A DNA stretch of 64,000 bases from Flavobacterium paronense (GCF_030409795.1 NZ_JAUFQN010000019.1:2480001-2544000); one strand, 5' to 3'. Shown: positions 1 through 7,916, counted from the first letter of the stretch. Program-made: numbers and translations. Notes: generated by a model not told the origin, from the letters alone.

Positions 1-707
1 TCGACTTGTTGTTCTATCTCACGTGCCAAAATCAATAATTTTCTGGCGACATCATTTCCTGATAAATCTTCACGAGAATCGGGCTCTGTGAGACCCGTTT
101 TTTCCGCTTCGGCCAAAATTTTTGAAAACGGAAGCTCTTCTGATGAAAATCTGTTAAAGATATAGCTTACTGAACCTGAGAATACACCACGAATTTTAGT
201 AATCTCTTCGCCCGAAAAATGCAACTCTTTTATGGTTTGAACAACTGGTAATCCGGCTCCAACATTGGTTTCGTATAAAAATGACTTATCGAATTTTTTA
301 AGATTTCTTCTTAACTCTTTGTAGAAATCAGTGTGTAGCGTGTTCGCTTTTTTATTGGCGGATACAATATCAAACCCATTTTGAATGAGTGGAATGTAAT
401 TTTTGACAATGTCTGAACTTGCAGTAGCATCAACTGCAATAAGGTTTTCGAGTTGTTGTTCCTGAACGTATTCGATGATGTCTTCAATTCGGAACGGAAT
501 TGCTGATTGAGCAAAGTTAGCTTCCCATTGATTTTTGATTCCGCCTTTTTCGAAAAATGCCAAAGTGGAATTAGTAATTATTGGAAATCGCAACTCAATA
601 TTTCTTTTTTCGAGAAAGAATTTTTGGCTTTCAATAACCTGATTTATCAATGTACTACCGACATTGCCGATACCAAAAAGAACTATGTTGATTCTAAGCG
701 CTGACAT
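1..707 (-). CDS. hom: homoserine dehydrogenase, N-terminal part (cut by window edge)
   Basis: Reduces aspartate semialdehyde to homoserine, the backbone for methionine and threonine. The visible 235 residues begin MSALRINIVLFGIGNVGS, an N-terminal Rossmann NAD(P)-binding fold with the GxGNVG loop at about residues 12-17. Later come the substrate-domain segments SANKKANT and YETNVGAGLPV, typical of homoserine dehydrogenases. The C-terminus lies beyond base 1. The start ATG overlaps the last 14 bases of metX in another frame, so the two are probably translationally coupled. No aspartate kinase domain precedes it, so this is a stand-alone enzyme and not the usual ThrA fusion. Its place behind metY-metX suggests a copy dedicated to methionine synthesis. 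Family assignment is confident; the dedicated role is inferred. Confidence 0.88.
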   Translation of the reverse strand, partial: MSALRINIVLFGIGNVGSTLINQVIESQKFFLEKRNIELRFPIITNSTLAFFEKGGIKNQWEANFAQSAIPFRIEDIIEYVQEQQLENLIAVDATASSDIVKNYIPLIQNGFDIVSANKKANTLHTDFYKELRRNLKKFDKSFLYETNVGAGLPVVQTIKELHFSGEEITKIRGVFSGSVSYIFNRFSSEELPFSKILAEAEKTGLTEPDSREDLSGNDVARKLLILAREIEQQV

Positions 708-1695
708 AACTTTGTTGTTTTTGTTTGTTAAAAATAGGGGCTAAAATTTGGGCTAACTGGGCAAATTCTATTAAAAAAGCATCGTGACCATGAATGGATT
801 TTATCTCGTGATAGTATACATTTTCTTTAGTAGAATTCAATAAATTATGGGTTTCCCGATTTTCATCCGGGATGAAAAAATAATCGGTGTCAACCGCCAC
901 GACGTGAATACTGGTTTTAATTTCTTTTAGAATGCTCAAAAAATCTTTTCTGCCTCGAGTAATGTCATTTGTTTTTAATAAATGATTCATCAACTTATAA
1001 GCTGATAATCTAAAGCGGTTTTTGAGTTTTAAACCATGATTTGTCAACCAATTTTCAATTTGAAAAACGGATAGGTTTCCTTTTTTACTTCTTTGAAATC
1101 TTTGATTGATAGATTGGGGTGTTCTATACAAAAGCATGGCGTGTAACCTTGCATCCGCAATTGGGTCATTAGAATTATTTAGAATTTGATCTTGAATTAA
1201 AACATTCGCAATTACCCAATCCGTAGCTTTCCAATCGGAAGCAATCGGAATTAAATTCTCGACTTTTTCTGGAAAAAGAACAGTCATCTCCCAAGCTAAA
1301 GCGCCACCAAGACTTCCTCCAATAACAGAAAAAACAGCGTCAATTTTTAAAGAAAATAAGCCTTCCCAAAAAATTCTGGCCATATCCCGAATGGTAAAAT
1401 CCTGATAATTTGAAATTAAATTATACAAGTTGTCATCGTATCCATTTCCGGGTATGTTGAATGCAATCACGGTAAAATAAGTAGTGTCGATAATTTTATT
1501 TTCACCAATTAAATCGTTCCACCAGCCGTTTTCTCCTGTAATATTTGAGTTTCCTGTCAAAGCATGATTTACGACAACTACTGGCGCACTTCCGATGGCT
1601 TGTCCAAATTGCTGGAAGAACAATGGAATGTATGGTTTCTGCTTTCCGTTTTCTAAATCGAAATTAAAAATATCTATTTTCTCTAAGTTTTTCAT
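694..1695 (-). CDS. metX: homoserine O-acetyltransferase
   Basis: Transfers an acetyl group from acetyl-CoA to homoserine, activating it for direct sulfhydrylation by MetY. It is an alpha/beta-hydrolase of 333 residues, slightly shorter than most MetX proteins. The nucleophile elbow GGSLGG places Ser128 as catalytic. Asp271 in VDTDYFF and His304 in GHDAFL complete the likely triad. The oxyanion segment NHALTGNSN lies near residues 43-51. An O-succinyltransferase is an alternative that motifs alone do not fully exclude, but the MetY partner fits the acetyl route. It sits between metY (70 bases upstream) and hom (14-base overlap). Confidence 0.9.
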   Translation of the reverse strand: MKNLEKIDIFNFDLENGKQKPYIPLFFQQFGQAIGSAPVVVVNHALTGNSNITGENGWWNDLIGENKIIDTTYFTVIAFNIPGNGYDDNLYNLISNYQDFTIRDMARIFWEGLFSLKIDAVFSVIGGSLGGALAWEMTVLFPEKVENLIPIASDWKATDWVIANVLIQDQILNNSNDPIADARLHAMLLYRTPQSINQRFQRSKKGNLSVFQIENWLTNHGLKLKNRFRLSAYKLMNHLLKTNDITRGRKDFLSILKEIKTSIHVVAVDTDYFFIPDENRETHNLLNSTKENVYYHEIKSIHGHDAFLIEFAQLAQILAPIFNKQKQQSYVSA

Positions 1696-1718
1696 TTTTA
1701 TTTTTTTTGTGTTTTAAA

Positions 1719-1754
1719 GAGACCGCCTTCAACCACAAAACTGAAGACAGTCTC
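1719..1754 (-). other. hairpin between metY and metX
   Basis: The arms 1742-1754 and 1719-1731 can form a 13-bp stem with two G-U pairs and a 10-base loop in the metY-metX transcript. Only TTTAAAA follows it, not a full U-run, so it is a weak terminator at best. An RNA-processing or stability element that adjusts metY relative to metX is a reasonable alternative. Confidence 0.5.
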
Positions 1755-1765
1755 AACAAACAAAC

Positions 1766-3058
1766 CTAAACTAGTTTTTCAACAGGAAGACTTACCAAAA
1801 CGGCTTTTAAATCGGCTTTTAAATCTTCGATGTCTTCTAAGCCAACCGATAGGCGAATTAAGTCTTTAGTTACTCCTGTTGTTTCTTGTTCAGCATCTGA
1901 TAGTTGCTGATGTGTGGTACTTGCCGGATGAATGATTAAGGATTTGGTATCACCAATATTGGCCAATAATGAGAATAATTTGGTTCCGTCAGCTACTTTT
2001 TTAGCGGCTTCAAATCCACCTTTTAGCCCGAAAGTGACAATACCGCTTTTCCCGTTCGGAAGGTATTTATCGGCAAGTTCCTTATACTTTGAAGTTGCCA
2101 ATCCTGGATAATTTACCCAAGCCACTTGTTCTTGTGATTGCAACCATTGGGCTAAAGCCAAAGCGTTTTCGCTGTGTTTTTTAATTCGGATTTCTAAAGT
2201 TTCCAATCCTTGAATGGTTTGAAAAGCGTTAAACGGACTTAGTGCTGCTCCAAAATCGCGTAAGCCTTCGATTCTTACTTTGGCAATGAATGAAGCGGCG
2301 CCAAGAGCTTCGTAGTATTTTAATCCATGATAACCTGCTGATGGTTCCGTGAATTCGGGGAATTTTCCGTTGCTCCAGTCAAAATTTCCAGCATCGATGA
2401 TTGCGCCACCAAGCGAAGTTCCGTTTCCGGTGATGTATTTGGTTAAAGAGTGAATTACAATGTCAGCACCATATTGAATTGGGTTCAGCAAAAAGGGTGT
2501 GGCTACCGTATTGTCAACAATAAAAGGCACTTTGAAGGCTTTCGCTTCGGTAGAAATAGCTTTTAAATCAAGTACATCTAGTTTTGGATTTCCAAGACTT
2601 TCTACAAAGAATGCTCTAGTATTTTCTTGTGCCGCTTTAGTAAAGTTTTCTGGGTTGGATGGGTCAACAAAAGTTGTTGTGATGCCTAATCTTGGTAAAG
2701 TAACTTTAAGCAAATTGTATGTTCCGCCATATAAACTATTGGAAGCGACGATGTGGTCACCGGCTTTTAACAAAACTAAAAGAGTGGTTGCAATAGCCGA
2801 TGTTCCTGAAGCGGTTACGACTGCTCCGATTCCTCCTTCTAATGTGGCTAAACGTTGCTCCAAAATGTCATTTGTTGGATTGTTTAGGCGAGTGTAAATA
2901 AATCCTGCTTCAGCTAAGCCAAATAAATTAGCGGCATGGTCAGAATTATTAAATACATACGAAGTGGTTTGATAAATTGGAACGGCTCTAGTTCCTGCGT
3001 TTTTAGTAACGTCGTGTCCTGCGTGCAATGCGTTTGTTGCGAATTTTTGTGTGCTCAT
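1766..3058 (-). CDS. metY: O-acetylhomoserine aminocarboxypropyltransferase (sulfhydrylase)
   Basis: PLP enzyme of the Cys/Met-metabolism family that joins O-acetylhomoserine and sulfide to make homocysteine. The 430-residue length is typical of MetY and longer than cystathionine gamma-synthase. The motif SLTKYITGNGTSLGG contains the PLP lysine, Lys207. Other family landmarks are YTRLNNPTN near 55-63, ASGTSAI near 83-89 and the PLP-ring aspartate in VDNTVATP near 181-188. It is the first enzyme gene after the two leader-peptide attenuators, so it should feel that regulation most directly. The ATG at 3058 is preceded by an A-rich stretch, as is usual in this phylum. Confidence 0.93.
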   Translation of the reverse strand: MSTQKFATNALHAGHDVTKNAGTRAVPIYQTTSYVFNNSDHAANLFGLAEAGFIYTRLNNPTNDILEQRLATLEGGIGAVVTASGTSAIATTLLVLLKAGDHIVASNSLYGGTYNLLKVTLPRLGITTTFVDPSNPENFTKAAQENTRAFFVESLGNPKLDVLDLKAISTEAKAFKVPFIVDNTVATPFLLNPIQYGADIVIHSLTKYITGNGTSLGGAIIDAGNFDWSNGKFPEFTEPSAGYHGLKYYEALGAASFIAKVRIEGLRDFGAALSPFNAFQTIQGLETLEIRIKKHSENALALAQWLQSQEQVAWVNYPGLATSKYKELADKYLPNGKSGIVTFGLKGGFEAAKKVADGTKLFSLLANIGDTKSLIIHPASTTHQQLSDAEQETTGVTKDLIRLSVGLEDIEDLKADLKAVLVSLPVEKLV

Positions 3059-3108
3059 GATTTTTAAATTTTAGTTTTTAAATATTAAATTTTAGTTTTT
3101 TTTGAAAA

Positions 3109-3136
3109 AGGCCCTTCGACTGCGCTCAGGGTGACA
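3109..3136. repeat. short CCCTTCGACTGCGCTCAGGG-type element
   Basis: A GC-rich stretch with imperfect dyad symmetry (CCCT at 3112-3115, AGGG at 3128-3131) stands out in an otherwise AT-rich spacer. It lies between the second attenuator terminator and metY, inside the untranslated leader. From memory, similar sequences recur between genes of many environmental bacteria; that was not checked here. It may simply be a mobile repeat. Confidence 0.4.
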
Positions 3137-3150
3137 AACTTGGATAAATA

Positions 3151-3187
3151 AAAAAGTCCCTTTGGATGGCTTACCAAAGGGACTTTT
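3151..3187 (-). terminator. attenuator terminator 1 (metY-proximal)
   Basis: Arms 3174-3187 and 3152-3165 form a perfect 14-bp stem with an 8-base loop. On the minus strand the 3' arm runs into a U-rich tail. It stops transcription before metY unless the antiterminator forms. Bases 3171-3178, covering part of its 5' arm and loop, are the exact complement of 3222-3229, at the end of the leader peptide gene just upstream. Confidence 0.85.
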
Positions 3188-3207
3188 AGGGTGTAGATAA
3201 ACTACGA

Positions 3208-3306
3208 CTAAGTGTTCAACTTTTGGTAACAGGGTGTGCACATACGACAACACATCATGTGCATCATCATAAAGTTCATCATCATATTTTTTACTGTTAC
3301 GTTCAT
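3208..3306 (-). CDS. Met/Cys-rich leader peptide 1
   Basis: A 32-codon reading frame, with an in-frame internal start at 3285 as an alternative. Ten of 32 residues are Met and four are Cys. The core reads MMMNFMMMHMMCCRMC and is followed by TPCYQKLNT and a TAG stop. It ends 20 bases before attenuator terminator 1. The codons for Tyr27-Gln28 lie in the segment that can pair with the 5' arm of that terminator. By analogy with the trp and his leader peptides, the ribosome should stall at the Met or Cys codons when the charged tRNAs are scarce. That leaves the pairing segment free and blocks termination. Upstream bases are A-rich. No promoter-like box was seen between the first terminator and this frame, so it should be read from the same promoter as leader 2. 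Confidence 0.8.
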   Translation of the reverse strand: MNVTVKNMMMNFMMMHMMCCRMCTPCYQKLNT

Positions 3307-3350
3307 TGTTTATTTTTTAATTTGTTTTATTTTGATTTTGCTTTAAATAA

Positions 3351-3376
3351 AAAACCTCTGCGGTTTGCAGAGGTTT
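3351..3376 (-). terminator. attenuator terminator 2 (promoter-proximal)
   Basis: Arms 3367-3376 and 3352-3361 form a perfect 10-bp stem with a 5-base loop, followed on the minus strand by six Us. The 3' arm contains CCGCAGAG, which is repeated exactly at the end of leader peptide 2 (3418-3425 on the plus strand). The leader copy can therefore replace the 3' arm and form the antiterminator. Confidence 0.85.
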
Positions 3377-3413
3377 AATTGGATATATTTTAAAATTTAA
3401 AATTATGCAATAG

Positions 3414-3470
3414 TTATCTCTGCGGATTCTTCCACATCACACGACACATATTGCACATCATTAAATTCAT
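3414..3470 (-). CDS. Met/Cys-rich leader peptide 2
   Basis: An 18-residue frame, MNLMMCNMCRVMWKNPQR, with five Met and two Cys, followed by TAA. It starts about 19 bases after a good Bacteroidota promoter. The last codons (CCG CAG AGA) carry the segment that can pair with the 5' arm of attenuator terminator 2. A ribosome that reaches the stop codon would cover this segment and allow termination. A ribosome stalled on an earlier Met codon would leave it open. The frame is too short for ordinary gene finders. Composition, position and base-pairing together make chance unlikely. Confidence 0.8.
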   Translation of the reverse strand: MNLMMCNMCRVMWKNPQR

Positions 3471-3488
3471 TTTGTTATTTTTCTGGAA

Positions 3489-3519
3489 CAAACATCTGAA
3501 CTATTTTTGAATTGACAAA
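3489..3519 (-). promoter_or_regulatory. promoter of the metY-metX-hom leader
   Basis: On the minus strand TTTG (3516-3519) and GATGTTTG (3489-3496) are separated by 19 bases, one mismatch from the Bacteroidota consensus TTTG-N19-TAnnTTTG. The expected start is near 3482, just ahead of leader peptide 2. Confidence 0.6.
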
Positions 3520-3625
3520 ATTAAATTTAAAATTTAACATTTGAAGTTGGATTATATATATTTAAATACTACGTATTTAGAATTTTTAAAAAATCATAAA
3601 TAAAATAAAAAAAGCAAAATAGTTT

Positions 3626-3655
3626 TTTGTATTCTAAATAGTCTTTATACATTTG
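3626..3655 (+). promoter_or_regulatory. metK promoter
   Basis: TTTG at 3626-3629 and a perfect TACATTTG at 3648-3655 are spaced 18 bases apart. Transcription should begin near 3661, at the 5' edge of the SAM-II riboswitch. Confidence 0.65.
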
Positions 3656-3660
3656 CACTC

Positions 3661-3732
3661 GAAAATGAGAGGAAAAATTTGAACTGATTGCAACCTCGTT
3701 AAAAAATGCTAAAGCAGCATTCCTTCTTTAGC
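3661..3732 (+). promoter_or_regulatory. SAM-II riboswitch upstream of metK
   Basis: The leader matches the SAM-II aptamer pattern in order: P1 arm GAGG (3669-3672), ATTTGA, ATTGCAACC, P1 arm CCTC (3694-3697), GTTAAA and GCTAAA (3708-3713). SAM-II senses S-adenosylmethionine, the product of MetK, so feedback repression is expected. The GCTAAAG at 3708-3714 can also pair with CTTTAGC at 3726-3732. That stem would compete with the ligand-bound pseudoknot and may be the expression platform. A T-run lies further on, at 3748-3754. The start codon is 55 bases beyond this stem, so simple masking of the ribosome site, as in alphaproteobacteria, is less likely. Confidence 0.8.
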
Positions 3733-3786
3733 CTTCATAACAATCTCTTTTTTTCGTTAAAATTAATATTAAACTAAAATATAGTT

Positions 3787-5037
3787 ATGGCTTATTTATT
3801 TACATCGGAGTCAGTGAGTGAAGGACATCCGGACAAAGTTGCAGATCAAATTTCTGATGCGCTAATTGATAATTTTTTAGCATTTGACCCGGAATCAAAA
3901 GTGGCTTGTGAAACATTGGTTACTACTGGTCAAGTAATTCTTGCTGGCGAAGTAAAATCAAATACTTATCTTGATGTACAATCTATTGCACGTGAAGTTA
4001 TCCGTAAGATTGGATATACTAAAAGTGAGTATATGTTTGAAGCAGATTCTTGTGGTGTTTTATCTGCTATTCATGAGCAATCTGCTGATATCAATCAAGG
4101 TGTAGACAGAGCAAGCAAAGAAGAGCAAGGTGCTGGTGACCAAGGAATGATGTTTGGTTATGCCACAAACGAAACTGAAAATTATATGCCATTAGCGTTA
4201 GATATTTCTCATGCTTTGTTAATTGAATTAGCTAATCTAAGAAGAGAAGATACCGAAATTAAGTACTTACGCCCGGATGCTAAATCGCAAGTTACTTTAG
4301 AGTATTCTGATGACAACAAACCACAAAGAATTGATGCTATCGTAATTTCTACGCAGCATGATGACTTTGCTCCGGAAGCTGAAATGTTGGCGAAAATCAA
4401 AAGCGATTTAGTGTCGATTTTGATTCCGAGAATTAAAGCGAAATACCCACAATATGCTCATTTCTTTAATGATAATATTACCTACCACATCAACCCAACC
4501 GGGAAATTTGTTATCGGTGGACCACACGGAGATACTGGTTTGACAGGAAGAAAAATTATCGTTGACACTTATGGTGGAAAAGGAGCTCACGGTGGTGGTG
4601 CTTTCTCTGGAAAAGACCCAAGTAAAGTGGACCGTTCTGCGGCCTATGCAACCCGTCATATTGCAAAAAACTTAGTGGCTGCCGGATTGTGTGACGAAGT
4701 TTTAGTTCAGGTTTCTTATGCGATTGGTGTGGCTAAACCAACTTCTATCAACGTTGTGACTTACGGAACTTCTAAAGTGAATTTGACCGACGGAGAAATC
4801 AGTAAAGTAGTGGAGAACGTTTTTGATATGCGTCCATACTTTATTGAGCAACGTTTGAAATTGAGAAACCCAATTTATAGTGAAACCGCTGCTTATGGTC
4901 ATATGGGAAGAACTCCTGAAACGGTTACTAAAACTTTCCAATTGCCAAATGGCGCGCCAAAAACAGTAACTGTTGATTTATTTACCTGGGAGAAATTAGA
5001 CTATGTAGATAAAGTAAAAGCTGCTTTTGGATTGTAA
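3787..5037 (+). CDS. metK: S-adenosylmethionine synthetase
   Basis: Makes SAM from methionine and ATP, releasing phosphate and pyrophosphate. The 416-residue protein has the three-domain MetK layout. Landmarks are [16 protein letters not shown] at residues 6-21, the ATP/metal motif [13 protein letters not shown] near 117-129 and the phosphate-binding [19 protein letters not shown] near 269-287. It is transcribed divergently from the methionine synthesis genes, with a shared 728-base control region. A bidirectional terminator follows at 5063. Confidence 0.96.
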   Translation: MAYLFTSESVSEGHPDKVADQISDALIDNFLAFDPESKVACETLVTTGQVILAGEVKSNTYLDVQSIAREVIRKIGYTKSEYMFEADSCGVLSAIHEQSADINQGVDRASKEEQGAGDQGMMFGYATNETENYMPLALDISHALLIELANLRREDTEIKYLRPDAKSQVTLEYSDDNKPQRIDAIVISTQHDDFAPEAEMLAKIKSDLVSILIPRIKAKYPQYAHFFNDNITYHINPTGKFVIGGPHGDTGLTGRKIIVDTYGGKGAHGGGAFSGKDPSKVDRSAAYATRHIAKNLVAAGLCDEVLVQVSYAIGVAKPTSINVVTYGTSKVNLTDGEISKVVENVFDMRPYFIEQRLKLRNPIYSETAAYGHMGRTPETVTKTFQLPNGAPKTVTVDLFTWEKLDYVDKVKAAFGL

Positions 5038-5062
5038 AATCTGAAACTCTTAAATATAAAAA

Positions 5063-5096
5063 TCCCGTCTGGTTCTATACAAGACGGGATTTTTTT
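5063..5096. terminator. terminator between metK and the convergent barrel gene
   Basis: AAATCCCGTCT pairs with AGACGGGATTT around a 10-base loop, followed by a T-run on the plus strand and an A-run on the other side. It can serve metK and the gene ending at 5172. Confidence 0.85.
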
Positions 5097-5175
5097 AGCC
5101 TTGATGGTAGCGGCATCCTTTTTATCTCGTTATTAAACGAGATAAAAAGATATAGCGAACAGCGGGAACAGCTAC
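5097..5175. repeat. intergenic element with a 14-bp hairpin
   Basis: The sequence TAGCGGCATCC, a perfect inverted repeat (CTTTTTATCTCGTT and its complement around ATTA, about 5118-5149) and GATATAGCGAACAGCGGGAA follow each other. The element ends on the stop codon of the barrel gene. I recall similar TAGCGGCATCC...GATATAGCG blocks between genes of other flavobacteria, but did not check this. No second copy was noticed in this window. Confidence 0.45.
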
Positions 5176-7916
5176 AAATTATACTTTAAACTCAAAATTA
5201 CATAACGCGGTTGGACTCTGTATTGCGAGGTTCTGACAATGTTTTGATTAAAACTGTCATCATTAAGCGACGTCGTGTTTAACAAATTGGTTCCTGATAG
5301 TTTGTATTCCCATTTGCTGTCTTTGGTTTTTTGATAAATCAAACTGGCTGACAGAAAATCATACTCGTTTTCGGTTGTTCTATCGTTGTTGTAATAATGG
5401 TAAAACTCATATTCTGAAACGAATGAAAAACTCTTAAGGAAAAAATAATCCAGTTTTACAGAAGGCTTGTCGGTGTAAAACGTATTGCCCTGATATTCAT
5501 TAATCAAATAATTGTAACCGATTTCAATGTTTGGCAATTTTTTAAAATTAGTAGAAAATTCTATAGCATAATTTTGGGTAAAACTTTCATTACTAATGGC
5601 TATATCTGTATTCGTTAGTGGATTAAACTGTAGGTTGTTAAATTTGGACCAATTGATGTTAGCACTTAAGGACGCTTTGTAAAACCGCGCAAAAGACCTG
5701 CCATAATTTCCCATTGCAGAGAAAGCTTCGTCTGCAAAATTAGAATTGATTGGTGATGAAGCTTGATTTACCCCATCAAAACGGAATCGCGATTTAACTG
5801 CATCAATCGTTCTTGAATAAGTTGCATAGGCAAATATATTTTCGAAATTAAACATATTGTATTTAAAATACCGCAACGAATGGGTTTGACTGGTTGAATT
5901 TTCTAACAATCTGTTTCCTTTAGACAACGTATTGTAGCTGTTGAGCACGTATCCTTCGGCTAGTTTATTAATGTCTGTAAAATTATTGGTGAAACTAAAA
6001 TTATAGGTTAATGTTTCTGCTTTTTTTATTTGGTATAAAACGAATAAATCAGGCAAAAGTCGGGTGAAGTTTAATTTATAATCGGTTCCCAACTGCTGGT
6101 TATCCATCGAATAATTATGAGCACTTATTCCCGGTGTAAAAGTGAATTTTCCTGACAACATTTTGTAATGCGCTCCAAGGAAAGCATCATTAAAGCGATA
6201 ATTCACATCGTTGTAATTGGCTTCGTTGGCTAAGTATGTACTATTTCCGTTATCTAAAATTTGATACATACTTGAATTGAAAGTCTGATTCGAATACGTA
6301 TTTCCAAAGGTTATATTGATATTGCTTTTTGGTGTCAACATGTAATAATAATCCAATTTGGCATCCAATTTATTCGTTTTTACAAACCGATTTTGGTTCA
6401 AATCTGTTCTGATTTGTGCGGTGTCATAACCCAGAATATTACTTGTAGGCGATGTAAATGGATCACTCGCTAAATTGGCATTATAAAATGGATCTTCATC
6501 CTGATACAAATGTTGCATTTCAAGAGCGAAAACATTTTTTTCGGAAGCCGTATAATAAAAACTCAAATTCTGATTGACTGAAGTTGGTGCTTGGTTTTTG
6601 GCCGTATTGATATTCTCTGAATTTGAATTGGTGTTAATAACAGTTTCTCTCAGCAACGAATTTACTTCCTCTTGTTTGGATAATTTTCCGAGAATATCGT
6701 AATCAAACTGAAAGTTAGCATTGGGCTTATAGCTAGAACTTAGTTTAAATAATCCTAAACTATTCTTTTGATGCGCTACTTCCTGCCGATTTTCGGTTGA
6801 CGCAATATCGGAAGAATTGGGCTGCAGGAAATTAGTTTTGGCTTTGGTTTCCAAATCAGTAATAGAAGAAGATAGAATTCCAAAACCACTCAATGTCCAT
6901 GATTTTGTTGGATTATAGGAGAAATTTGTCGCGCCAAATTTGGTGTCAATTTCTTTAGCTCTGTTATTTCGTAGCAATGAAATTCCCAAATCATTGGAGG
7001 ACACATTAAAACTGGAACCACCTTTGCCCATCATGTTTCTGAAACCACCGGTAAATTTGAAATAATCCTGAATGGTTAGTGGCAGTTCACCTATATTATT
7101 AAAGTTACTAATAACATTGATGCTGTATTTTGGACTGTAATAAAACAGCTTTGGATTGATTATGTATCGATCGGCTTTACCTTTATCATCAATGCCGCCT
7201 CCGGCAGTCATATCGCCAAACCAAAAGTTTTTCTTCCCATTTTTCAGTTTAATGTTCATGGCCACATTATCCTGATTATTTTCAACCCCTTTTAGTATCG
7301 AATTTTCATTGTAGTTTCGCAACACCTGCACTTTATCAATCGCGTCAGCGGGAATATTTTTCACGCCAAGTTTGGTATCGCCATCAAAAAAATCTTTGCC
7401 TTCCACCATTAGTTTGGTAACTTTTTTACCTTCTACTTCTACTTCACCATCGGCATTTACTTCAACTCCGGGTAACTTTTTCAATACATCTTCGAGTTTT
7501 CTTTCTGTACCTGTTTTGAAGGAATCGGCGTTGTATGAAATGGTATCACCATGGATGGAAACCGGCATTTCGCGAACGATTTCTACCTCATCAAGTTGCG
7601 TTCCTTCCTCAAGCGTGATAACTTTATTGATGTTTTCCGTAGTTGTGGCAACAGTTATATCTACCGACTGATAGCCTATATAACTAATTTTAATTGCATA
7701 AGTTGAATTAGCTTTTAAATTTAGTTGAAACTTTCCTTTATCATTAGTTATACTGTAAGCATCGACAGCTTTTGTAGCCTGATTTACCGCCATCACATTG
7801 GCCATTTCTAAAGGCACTGCTTTAGCGTCAGCGATAACTCCGTCGAACTTTATATTTTGCGAAAAGGAAATGGATGTTATAAAAAGTATAAGTATGAAAT
7901 AAAGATTCCTCATCAA
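5172..7916 (-). CDS. outer-membrane beta-barrel protein with carboxypeptidase-like regulatory domain
   Basis: A 914-residue exported protein. The signal peptide MMRNLYFILILFITSISFSQN is followed by a carboxypeptidase-like beta-sandwich (about residues 25-105). Next comes a plug-like region with KLEDVLKKLPGVEVNADGEVEVEGK near 140-165. The remainder is a long barrel rich in aromatic, alternating segments, ending RYVILSLKYNL. It belongs to the TonB-receptor-like barrels common in Bacteroidota; the ligand is unknown. It is followed upstream, 70 bases away and in the same direction, by a GLPGLI gene. The two are probably co-transcribed and under the GTTAAC boxes at 8901. Confidence 0.85.
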   Translation of the reverse strand: MMRNLYFILILFITSISFSQNIKFDGVIADAKAVPLEMANVMAVNQATKAVDAYSITNDKGKFQLNLKANSTYAIKISYIGYQSVDITVATTTENINKVITLEEGTQLDEVEIVREMPVSIHGDTISYNADSFKTGTERKLEDVLKKLPGVEVNADGEVEVEGKKVTKLMVEGKDFFDGDTKLGVKNIPADAIDKVQVLRNYNENSILKGVENNQDNVAMNIKLKNGKKNFWFGDMTAGGGIDDKGKADRYIINPKLFYYSPKYSINVISNFNNIGELPLTIQDYFKFTGGFRNMMGKGGSSFNVSSNDLGISLLRNNRAKEIDTKFGATNFSYNPTKSWTLSGFGILSSSITDLETKAKTNFLQPNSSDIASTENRQEVAHQKNSLGLFKLSSSYKPNANFQFDYDILGKLSKQEEVNSLLRETVINTNSNSENINTAKNQAPTSVNQNLSFYYTASEKNVFALEMQHLYQDEDPFYNANLASDPFTSPTSNILGYDTAQIRTDLNQNRFVKTNKLDAKLDYYYMLTPKSNINITFGNTYSNQTFNSSMYQILDNGNSTYLANEANYNDVNYRFNDAFLGAHYKMLSGKFTFTPGISAHNYSMDNQQLGTDYKLNFTRLLPDLFVLYQIKKAETLTYNFSFTNNFTDINKLAEGYVLNSYNTLSKGNRLLENSTSQTHSLRYFKYNMFNFENIFAYATYSRTIDAVKSRFRFDGVNQASSPINSNFADEAFSAMGNYGRSFARFYKASLSANINWSKFNNLQFNPLTNTDIAISNESFTQNYAIEFSTNFKKLPNIEIGYNYLINEYQGNTFYTDKPSVKLDYFFLKSFSFVSEYEFYHYYNNDRTTENEYDFLSASLIYQKTKDSKWEYKLSGTNLLNTTSLNDDSFNQNIVRTSQYRVQPRYVILSLKYNL

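Noticed and set aside
2499..2897. 132-codon plus-strand open frame inside metY
   Set aside because: Antisense shadow of a highly conserved enzyme gene, with no start signals or family features.
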